5,528 nt of DNA, taken from Hydrogenophaga sp. Its GTDB lineage: Bacteria; Pseudomonadota; Gammaproteobacteria; Burkholderiales; Burkholderiaceae_C. Below the pieces are notes generated by a model, which saw nothing but the letters and a program-made list of their open reading frames with translations, searched no databases and was not told the DNA's origin. Made by a program: the position numbers and the translations under genes. Shown in pieces: positions 1 through 4,496 of the stretch. Location of the stretch: the NCBI GenBank assembly GCA_020047875.1, contig JAIFNE010000157.1:1-5528 (forward strand), in the 5' to 3' direction. The first letter of the stretch is position 1. Each line of letters starts with the position of its first letter.

Positions 1-2
1 GC

Positions 3-197
3 TACCAGCTTGGCATTCGCGGCTGGACCGATGGACCGCACGGGAAGCATGGCTCCCTGCACTGCATTTGGCTGGAACGAGTGACACGGAAATATCCCCG
101 CAGAAGTCTGCGTCGTCGTGCATGGCAAGGACATTGGAACAGCCTGCTGATGCGCGCTACTGATCCGGCCCGAAGAAGTATCAATCGTTCGCCCTGA
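3..197 (+). CDS. Possible 3' end of an unknown gene (partial, low confidence)
   Basis: The frame starting at base 3 is open from the window edge to a TGA at 195-197, giving about 64 residues. The product is basic and rich in Trp and Arg (for example the stretch WLERVTRKYPRRSLRRRAWQ), and I do not recognise a family. The stop codon lies inside the first arm of the hairpin repeat at 186-237, so the last few residues (NRSP) are encoded by repeat DNA. This could be a true C-terminus, a gene truncated by repeat insertion, or a chance open frame. The antisense frame over the same bases is equally open and equally unrecognised. No start is visible in the window. Confidence 0.2.
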   Translation, partial: YQLGIRGWTDGPHGKHGSLHCIWLERVTRKYPRRSLRRRAWQGHWNSLLMRATDPARRSINRSP

Positions 198-237
198 GCC
201 TGTCGAAGGGCTCCCTTCGACAGGCTCAGGGCGATCG
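186..237. repeat. Long perfect palindromic repeat (strong hairpin)
   Basis: Bases 190-210 and 213-233 are exact reverse complements (21 bp) around a 2-base loop (CT at 211-212). T189/A234 adds one more pair, and 186-187/236-237 pair again after a single mismatch. The core reads CCCTGAGCCTGTCGAAGGG. From memory this matches a dispersed palindrome that is very common between genes in Burkholderiales and other proteobacteria. There is no T-tract after it, so it is not a classical Rho-independent terminator, although a stem this strong in RNA could block 3' exonuclease or stall transcription. Confidence 0.85.
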
Positions 238-242
238 GGGAT

Positions 243-261
243 ACAGGCTCAGCCCGAACGG
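243..261. repeat. Degenerate half-copy of the 190-233 palindrome
   Basis: ACAGGCTCAGCCCGAACGG at 243-261 matches 220-238 at 16 of 19 positions, starting 23 bases downstream of the matching point in the right arm of the hairpin. It looks like a decayed extra arm of the same repeat family, left by duplication or by a second insertion. Confidence 0.6.
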
Positions 262-515
262 AAATTTAGACTTCACCGGGCCGGAGCAATAACCAGCGAG
301 CCGGCAAGCCGCCTACCAGGCCGCACGCGGACAGGCGGCGGCAGGCTCCTGATCCTCGCGCCTCACCGGGGGTCCGCCGTCTGCTGGCAAAATGCGCAGC
401 CGGCTCCCCGCGAGGGCACGAACAGCGCCCAAAGACAGTCGGTTTGTTGTGCGGTGATCAGGGACCGAGGTGCCACGAGATGCCGCAAAGCCACCATTCA
501 ACGCAAGGATTTTTC
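262..515. other. Gene-free leader before the methyltransferase gene
   Basis: I find no convincing gene here. Short open frames on both strands (including a 62-codon minus-strand frame at 313-501) have composition typical of GC-rich shadow frames and no good ribosome binding site. I could not pick out a credible -35/-10 pair. The only clear signal is the AAGGA Shine-Dalgarno at 505-509 that belongs to the next gene. The promoter of the methyltransferase, if local, should lie in this stretch or just upstream of it. Confidence 0.5.
505..509 (+). promoter_or_regulatory. Ribosome binding site that decides the methyltransferase start
   Basis: AAGGA lies 6 bases upstream of ATG 516. No comparable site precedes the longer in-frame start at 444, so this favours the 515-residue protein. 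Confidence 0.75.
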
Positions 516-2063
516 ATGTCCGACTGGACCGCCGGCTATGTGGCCGACATTGGCTATACCTTTGGCTACTACACCGAACTCAACCCGCTGCGTTTGCGCC
601 TGGCTTTTCTGAACGCAGGCTTGGTTCCCCCGGAGGTGGGCACGGCTTGCGAGCTGGGGTTTGGTCAGGGCATGAGCGCCAACCTGCACGCGGCGGCCTC
701 GGTGGTGCGATGGAGCGGTACCGATTTCAACCCGGCCCAGGCGGGCTTCGCTCAGGAGCTGGCGCAGGTGTCTGCCAACGGGGCAGAACTGTACGACGAG
801 GGCTTCGATGCGTTTTGCGCCCGCGCCGATCTGCCGGCGTTTGACTACATTGGTTTGCACGGTATCTGGAGCTGGATTTCAGACGCGAACCGCGCGGTGA
901 TCGTGGACTTTGTTCGCCGCAAGCTCAAGGTGGGCGGGGTGCTTTACATCAGCTACAACACCCAGCCGGGCTGGGCTGCGATGGTGCCGATGCGCGATTT
1001 ACTGACCGAACACGCGGAGGTGCTGGGGGCGGATGGGGCCGGGATTGTGAGCCGGATCGACGCTGCCCTGGCGTTTGTCGACCAGCTGCTTGCTGCCAAC
1101 CCGGCCTATGCCAGGGCGAACCCGCAGGTGGCCGAGCGGGTGAAAAAGATCAAGGAGCAAAACCGCCACTATGTGGCCCATGAGTATTTCAACCGCGACT
1201 GGCAACCGATGGCCTTCGCGGAGATGGCGCGCTGGCTGCAACCGGCCAAACTGAACTGGGCATGTTCGGCCAATTTTCTGGACGCGATCGACGCGGTGAA
1301 CCTGAGCGCGGAGCAGCAGACGCTGCTCAAGGGCATCCCGGACGCGATGTTTCGCCAGACGACGCGGGACTTTTGCGTCAACCAGCAGTTTCGCAAAGAC
1401 TATTGGGTGAAGGGCAGCCGCAGTCTGAGTGCGCTGGAGCAAGCCGAGGCCCTGAGGGCCCAGCGCATCGTGCTCGCGCAACCGAGGGCCGAGGTGAGCC
1501 TGAAGGTGGCGGGCAGCTTGGGCGAAGCCACGCTGACCGAGGCGGTTTACGCCCCCATTCTCGACCAGCTGGCCGACCACAAACCCAGGAGTCTGGGGCA
1601 GCTGGAGCAGGCGCTGAAGGGAACCGAGGCGGGCAAGGCGATCAACTTCGCGCAGATTCTGCAGGCGGCGATGGTGCTGAGCGCCACGGGCGCGCTGCTG
1701 CCGGTGCAGGACGACGCGGCGGCCCAGAAGGCCAAAAAGCCGAGCGAGCGCCTCAACACCCACCTGATGAACAAGGCGCGCAGCAGCAACGAGCTGAGCT
1801 ATCTGGCCAGTCCCTTGGCGGGTGGCGGCATCACGGTGCCGCGGTTCCAGCAGCTGTTCCTGCTGGCCCGCCAGCTGGGACACAAGCAGCCACAAGACTG
1901 GGCGCTGTATGTGTGGAACACCCTGCAGGCGCAGGGGCAACGCCTGCTGAAAGACGGCCAGCCTATCGAGTCGGCCGAGGGCAACCTGGCCGAGCTGACG
2001 CTGCAGGCCACTGCGTTTGCCGAAAAGCAGTTGCCGATATTGAGGGCGTTGCAGGTGGCCTGA
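516..2063 (+). CDS. Class I SAM-dependent methyltransferase with methyltransferase regulatory domain (PKMT-like)
   Basis: This 515-residue protein probably methylates a protein lysine in the cytoplasm, using S-adenosylmethionine. ATG 516 is chosen because AAGGA (505-509) sits 6 bases before it; an in-frame start at 444 lacks this and adds 24 atypical residues. SAM-binding motif I is ELGFGQG (46-52), and D70 in GTDFNP is the likely ribose-binding acid of motif II. HGIWSWI (115-121) and YNTQPGW (147-153) are the blocks I associate with the family carrying the methyltransferase regulatory domain. The middle block FRKDYWVKG (292-300) and the C-terminal YLASPLAGGG (429-438) fit the regulatory and winged-helix parts of rickettsial protein-lysine methyltransferases, which modify OmpB. 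Length fits such proteins. It heads the cluster leading to a type I exporter, so a surface protein substrate is plausible but inferred. No frameshift or missing motif is seen. Confidence 0.88.
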   Translation: MSDWTAGYVADIGYTFGYYTELNPLRLRLAFLNAGLVPPEVGTACELGFGQGMSANLHAAASVVRWSGTDFNPAQAGFAQELAQVSANGAELYDEGFDAFCARADLPAFDYIGLHGIWSWISDANRAVIVDFVRRKLKVGGVLYISYNTQPGWAAMVPMRDLLTEHAEVLGADGAGIVSRIDAALAFVDQLLAANPAYARANPQVAERVKKIKEQNRHYVAHEYFNRDWQPMAFAEMARWLQPAKLNWACSANFLDAIDAVNLSAEQQTLLKGIPDAMFRQTTRDFCVNQQFRKDYWVKGSRSLSALEQAEALRAQRIVLAQPRAEVSLKVAGSLGEATLTEAVYAPILDQLADHKPRSLGQLEQALKGTEAGKAINFAQILQAAMVLSATGALLPVQDDAAAQKAKKPSERLNTHLMNKARSSNELSYLASPLAGGGITVPRFQQLFLLARQLGHKQPQDWALYVWNTLQAQGQRLLKDGQPIESAEGNLAELTLQATAFAEKQLPILRALQVA

Positions 2064-2189
2064 TGAGGGTTGAAGTGCAACGGGGCCCGGCGGGCCAGCA
2101 GACTGCCCGGCCTGGGGTACTTTCCGATTCCGAGAAGCTGCATGGACTGTGCTGTTAACCCGGGAGTCAGTGGCGGCCATAAAGGACGG
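2064..2189. other. Intergenic gap with small GC-rich stem
   Basis: The gap contains a short inverted repeat, GGCCC (2084-2088) and GGGCC (2092-2096), with a 3-base loop and no T-tract. The downstream frame is also open through this gap from a TTG at 2070, but the encoded residues look unlike the rest of the protein, so I treat the gap as non-coding. No clear promoter was found. Confidence 0.35.
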
Positions 2190-3329
2190 ATGCGAGTAGG
2201 AAACTGGCTCACTCCGCTCCTGCCCAATGAGCCCCGCATTCTTCACCCTGAGGCTCAAGCTGCGCTGACGGCGACTTACCTGCTACCCGTCCTTCCTGCA
2301 TTGGAGACCTGCCTGCTGGCCGTGCGCCAACAACTCGACCCCGAGCTGGAGCGTCTGCAGCCAATGAAGCTGGGCAAGCCGTACCCGCTGGGTCAGTGCC
2401 TGGAAATCGCCGAAGCGGTGCAAGAACGGGTTCGTTCGGTGGACGGGCCCCAGCTGCCAGCAGAAGCCGCCATCGGTCTGCAAGCGCTCCGGGCCTTCCA
2501 ACGCGCGGGTGGTACCGTGCGACAGGTCTGGGGTGACCTGCGCGGTCAGTATTTTCAGAACGCCTTTCAGATCGGGACCTTGTATGTGGATGTGGCCAAC
2601 GACACGGTGACCCCCACCAAACCCAAGGTGGAAATCTTGCCTTTCGATCAGGCTCAGTTCACGCCGATCCGGGACTTCGGGCACTTCCGGCAGATTGCCA
2701 GTAGCTACTGGCAGCACGAGGTCTATCCCAACCATGTCCTGCCCGCACTGGCTCCGCACTGTCCACTGATTCACGTCAGCAAGACCGGGCGCATCCAGCT
2801 GCACGAGGCCACACAGTACATGCTGGCCATGACGCGGGGCCAGGGCTTCGCGCCCAGCGAAGCGCTGCTGCGCGAGGCACCTCTGCCGCAAGCGTTGTTC
2901 GAGCAAGCCTGTCGAGCCCTGAAAGATGCGGGCCACAAGCTCCCCCGCAACCCAGCGCACGGCCAGCGGCTTGCCCTGCAGCAGTGCCACCAGCAACGTG
3001 AGAAACGCTGGCATCTGGACCCTAGCCGTCCCAACCTCATCGTCCAGGACGCAGGGCGGGTGAATCTGCGCTTCGCTCGCTGGCACAACGCGAATCCTTC
3101 TCAGGAAAATCCCATGCCTACGATCCAGATTGACAACATCGCCTACAACCTCGACAGCCTGTCGGTCGATGCCAAAGCACAATTACAAAGTATTCAGTTC
3201 GTCGACCAGGAAATCGCCCGTCTGCAGGCGCAGTTGGCAGCGATGCAGACCGCCCGCAATGCCTACGTCAGCGCGTTGAAGGCAGCGTTGCCGGTGGTGG
3301 AAAAAGAATTGGGGTCAGATTCCAATTAA
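2190..3329 (+). CDS. Unrecognised protein fused in frame to a C-terminal DUF6447-type domain
   Basis: From ATG 2190 this is 379 residues. AAAGGA (2181-2186) precedes the start with only a 3-base gap, so the start is uncertain; the frame is open back to a TTG at 2070. Residues 1-308 match no family I recognise. They read as a soluble protein with no signal peptide or membrane segment, with the blocks YFQNAFQIGTLYVDVANDTV and TKPKVEILPF in the middle and GRIQLHEATQYMLAMTRGQG further on. Residues 309-379 are a complete small DUF6447-type protein, with no stop codon between the two parts. The second part has its own ribosome binding site and ATG at 3114, so the frame may be two neighbouring genes that lost the stop between them, or a genuine fusion with an internal start. 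The final residues (ELGSDSN) and the TAA come from a dispersed repeat. The gene lies 126 bases after the methyltransferase, in the same direction. Confidence 0.6.
   Translation: MRVGNWLTPLLPNEPRILHPEAQAALTATYLLPVLPALETCLLAVRQQLDPELERLQPMKLGKPYPLGQCLEIAEAVQERVRSVDGPQLPAEAAIGLQALRAFQRAGGTVRQVWGDLRGQYFQNAFQIGTLYVDVANDTVTPTKPKVEILPFDQAQFTPIRDFGHFRQIASSYWQHEVYPNHVLPALAPHCPLIHVSKTGRIQLHEATQYMLAMTRGQGFAPSEALLREAPLPQALFEQACRALKDAGHKLPRNPAHGQRLALQQCHQQREKRWHLDPSRPNLIVQDAGRVNLRFARWHNANPSQENPMPTIQIDNIAYNLDSLSVDAKAQLQSIQFVDQEIARLQAQLAAMQTARNAYVSALKAALPVVEKELGSDSN
3103..3106 (+). promoter_or_regulatory. Internal ribosome binding site for DUF6447-type copy 1
   Basis: AGGA in the context TCAGGAAAATCCCATG, with 7 bases before ATG 3114. 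Its position inside an uninterrupted reading frame is the main evidence that the small protein can be translated separately. Confidence 0.6.
3114..3329 (+). CDS. DUF6447-type small protein, copy 1 (internal start within the longer frame)
   Basis: Translation from ATG 3114 gives 71 residues. AGGA (3103-3106) lies 7 bases before the ATG, a better ribosome binding site than that of the longer frame. The pattern is an N-terminal IQIDNIAYNLDSLS, then a long predicted amphipathic helix holding LQAQLAAMQTARNAY. From memory this is the DUF6447 family of small proteins of about 70 residues; its function is unknown to me. A paralogue at 3454-3684 is identical at 28 of the first 60 positions, and it starts at the matching Met, which supports ATG 3114 as a real start. 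The last seven residues are encoded by a dispersed repeat and are probably not ancestral. Whether the cell makes the short protein, the fusion, or both cannot be told from sequence. Confidence 0.6.
   Translation: MPTIQIDNIAYNLDSLSVDAKAQLQSIQFVDQEIARLQAQLAAMQTARNAYVSALKAALPVVEKELGSDSN
3306..3327. repeat. Dispersed imperfect palindrome (AATTGG...CCAATT), copy A
   Basis: The arms AATTGG (3307-3312) and CCAATT (3322-3327) enclose a core containing GGGTCAGATT. A second copy in the same orientation is at 4251-4272, with 17 of 22 positions identical. From memory, this motif recurs in many proteobacterial genomes near REP-associated (RAYT, Y1-type) transposases and at gene ends; that association was not checked here. 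This copy overlaps the end of the DUF6447-type copy 1 gene and supplies its final codons, including the first base of the TAA stop. Confidence 0.7.
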
Positions 3330-3350
3330 CAGCAGCAAGGCCTGCCGCCT

Positions 3351-3405
3351 GCCGCCGCCGGGTTCACCACACGGCCCATGGCTCCACTATCATTCCGGCG
3401 GCGGC
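3351..3405. repeat. Inverted repeat with 11-bp arms enclosing a possible -10 element
   Basis: GCCGCCGCCGG at 3351-3361 is the exact reverse complement of 3395-3405. The 33-base spacer contains TATCAT (3388-3393), a fair -10 hexamer about 60 bases before ATG 3454. The best -35 candidate (TTCACC, 3363-3368) is 19 bases away and weak. The arms are simple GCC-type sequence, so chance is possible in GC-rich DNA. If real, it could be a promoter within an operator-like arrangement for the second DUF6447-type gene. Confidence 0.3.
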
Positions 3406-3453
3406 GCCTGCGACCTGACCACGCCCACCCCTCCCACAAAGATACCCACAGCC

Positions 3454-3684
3454 ATGCCCAGCATCAAAATTGACGACCGCGAGTTTGACGTGGACTCGCT
3501 CTCCCCCGAGGCCAGGCAGCAGCTGGAGATGCTGGTGGCCTGCGAGAGCAAGCTGCGCGAGCTGCAACGGGACACCGCCATTGCGCAAACCGCGCGCAAT
3601 GCCTATGCGAATGCACTGAAGGCTTTGCTGCCCACGCCGCTGGCGCAGACGCTGGGTCAGGGCGACACGCTCAGGCTGGGTTGA
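3454..3684 (+). CDS. DUF6447-type small protein, copy 2
   Basis: This 76-residue protein is a paralogue of the domain at 3114-3329. Both begin MP-x-I-x-ID, share DSLS, and share the block QTARNAY with ALKA-x-LP after it; 28 of the first 60 residues are identical. The N-terminus looks like a short beta hairpin (SIKIDDREFDVDSLS) followed by a long helix, with no signal peptide and no cysteine motif. The start is fixed by alignment with copy 1, since only a poor purine-rich stretch (AAAGA, 3438-3442) lies upstream at about 11 bases. The C-terminal tail after residue 60 differs from copy 1. The next gene starts 3 bases after the stop, in the same frame. Function is unknown; a role as small accessory factor for the secretion cluster is inferred from position only. 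Confidence 0.75.
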   Translation: MPSIKIDDREFDVDSLSPEARQQLEMLVACESKLRELQRDTAIAQTARNAYANALKALLPTPLAQTLGQGDTLRLG

Positions 3685-3687
3685 GCG

Positions 3688-4248
3688 GTGGCCCATGGCG
3701 CACCGGCCACGGCGGGGCCTGGGCCACTGGCGTTGCAGCGCATCACAACGTCGTTTGATGCGGGCGAGGACCGCATTCGCGTGTGCGGCGAGTGGGCGGC
3801 GGGGCAGACGCTGGTGTTGTGGCTGACGCAGCGCTTGCTGGTGCGGCTGGTGCCTCACTTGCTGGGCTGGCTGGAGCAACAAGCGGTGGTGGTGGACGGG
3901 CCGGGCGCGGATGTGAGGGCAGAGCTGGTGCAGGGCTTTGCGCAGCAGGCGGCCATGGCCAGCATGGAGCCACAAGCACCGGTTGAGGCCCGCGCCGCGC
4001 AACGGGTCTGGCTGGTGCAGTCGGTGGATGTGGCGGCGACGGCGCAGGGGGTTCGGCTAACGTTTAAGGCAGAGGATCCCGCGCAGGCGGCTGGCATGAC
4101 GCTGCAGGCCCAGCCCCTTCGGCAGTGGCTGGGCGTTTTGCATGAGCAGTGCCGGCAGGCGGGGTGGGCGGCGGCGCCATCCAGTGGCTTGATGTGGCCG
4201 ACCTGGGTGCAGAGCCCCGCGAAGCCGCAGCACTCGGTATTGCATTAA
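3688..4248 (+). CDS. Unrecognised conserved-looking protein, coupled to DUF6447-type copy 2
   Basis: This frame gives 186 residues from GTG 3688, which follows the TGA of the preceding gene by 3 bases and lies in the same frame, so translational coupling is likely; no strong ribosome binding site is visible. I do not recognise a domain. Residues around 15-35 (ALQRITTSFDAGEDRIRVCG) look like an edge-strand start of a small beta domain. They are followed by an amphipathic helix, LVLWLTQRLLVRLVPHLLGW (about 42-61), which is hydrophobic but interrupted by Arg and His and so is unlikely to cross a membrane. The C-terminal half holds a beta-like segment and then LRQWLGVLHEQC. No signal peptide is present. 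The GTG start could be wrong by several codons. Placement between the DUF6447-type genes and the exporter suggests an accessory role in the same system, by inference only. Confidence 0.65.
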   Translation: MAHGAPATAGPGPLALQRITTSFDAGEDRIRVCGEWAAGQTLVLWLTQRLLVRLVPHLLGWLEQQAVVVDGPGADVRAELVQGFAQQAAMASMEPQAPVEARAAQRVWLVQSVDVAATAQGVRLTFKAEDPAQAAGMTLQAQPLRQWLGVLHEQCRQAGWAAAPSSGLMWPTWVQSPAKPQHSVLH

Positions 4249-4250
4249 GG

Positions 4251-4272
4251 AAGTTGGGGGCGGACTCCAATT
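4251..4272. repeat. Dispersed imperfect palindrome, copy B
   Basis: This sequence matches copy A (3306-3327) at 17 of 22 positions in the same orientation, ending in the shared TCCAATT-type arm. It begins 2 bases after the TAA of the 3688-4248 gene. Together the two copies bracket DUF6447-type copy 2 and the unknown gene. Confidence 0.6.
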
Positions 4273-4288
4273 GTTTTTCGATTTCGTC

Positions 4289-4402
4289 ATGCCCGCGCAG
4301 GCGGGCATCCATGGTCCCGCTTGGGCTCCGGGGGATGGATCCCAGCCTTCGCTGGGATGACGGGGGTTGGCGCTGGGATGACGGTTTGGCGCTGGGTTTT
4401 TT
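4289..4402. repeat. Palindromic repeat cluster with two hairpins and partial direct repeats
   Basis: Hairpin 1 has arms ATGCCCGC (4289-4296) and GCGGGCAT (4301-4308) with a 4-base loop. Hairpin 2 has arms ATCCCAGC (4339-4346) and GCTGGGAT (4351-4358) with loop CTTC. The segment CGCTGGGATGACGG occurs twice (4350-4363 and 4371-4384), and its first seven bases recur at 4390-4396. This matches, from memory, a widespread proteobacterial intergenic repeat. The last GCTGGG (4391-4396) is followed by TTTTTT (4397-4402). It could pair with CCCAGC at 4341-4346 across a long loop, so weak terminator activity is possible but not well supported. Confidence 0.65.
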
Positions 4403-4454
4403 GATGCTTAACACTCGCGCCTGTGTGGCGCCAAAACCACATCGACCACCTTCT

Positions 4455-4471
4455 TATATGAAATTCATATA
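4455..4471. promoter_or_regulatory. AT-rich perfect palindrome, candidate operator
   Basis: TATATGAAATTCATATA has 8-bp arms around a single central A (4463) and stands out sharply from the GC-rich surroundings. It lies 25 bases before ATG 4497 and 9 bases before a TACACT hexamer (4481-4486). If that hexamer is the -10, the palindrome covers the -35 position, where a dimeric repressor or activator would act. The binding protein is unknown. Confidence 0.5.
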
Positions 4472-4480
4472 GGAACCGGC

Positions 4481-4486
4481 TACACT
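4481..4486 (+). promoter_or_regulatory. Candidate -10 element for the TnpB-like/exporter operon
   Basis: TACACT matches the -10 consensus at four of six positions, and no good -35 lies at 16-18 bases upstream. Transcription would begin near 4493, only a few bases before ATG 4497, giving a nearly leaderless mRNA. That fits the absence of any Shine-Dalgarno sequence before this start. Confidence 0.3.
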
Positions 4487-4496
4487 CGCGCAGCTT

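Larger units (their letters stand above)
4249..4496. other. Intergenic region packed with repeats, upstream of the TnpB-like gene
   Basis: This is the second clear non-coding break in the cluster after 2064-2189. It holds copy B of the dispersed AATTGG/CCAATT element, a hairpin-rich repeat block (4289-4402) ending in six Ts, and an AT-rich perfect palindrome (4455-4471). Small open frames on both strands run through it but consist largely of repeat sequence. It probably separates two transcription units, with a new promoter near its right end. Confidence 0.6.

Noticed and set aside
444..515. Upstream start that would lengthen the methyltransferase by 24 residues
   Set aside because: There is no ribosome binding site before 444, whereas ATG 516 has AAGGA at 6 bases and the following residues already fit the family's N-terminus.
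1262..2158. Plus-strand open frame of 298 codons overlapping the methyltransferase
   Set aside because: The product is Gly/Ala/Arg/Gln-rich low-complexity sequence in another frame of a well-supported gene.
2070..2189. TTG start that would lengthen the unknown/DUF6447-type protein by 40 residues
   Set aside because: The added residues look like translated non-coding DNA and there is no good ribosome binding site. ATG 2190 is preferred, though with moderate confidence.
999..2258. Long minus-strand open frame of 419 codons
   Set aside because: It lies antisense to the methyltransferase, whose family motifs are clear. Its product is Leu/Arg/Gln-rich with no recognisable motif, as expected of a shadow frame in GC-rich DNA.
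2283..3182. Minus-strand open frame of 299 codons
   Set aside because: It is antisense to the unknown/DUF6447-type frame. The + strand is supported by the paralogue of its C-terminal part and by a ribosome binding site; the minus product has no recognisable features.
4289..4396. CRISPR array
   Set aside because: The repeated units are few, short, overlapping with hairpins and unevenly spaced (21 and 19 bases), with no repeat-spacer regularity.
4391..4402. Rho-independent terminator ending at the six Ts
   Set aside because: The only stem directly before the T-tract requires pairing of six bases across a loop of over 40 bases. This is too weak to call as a separate feature, so it is noted within the repeat entry.
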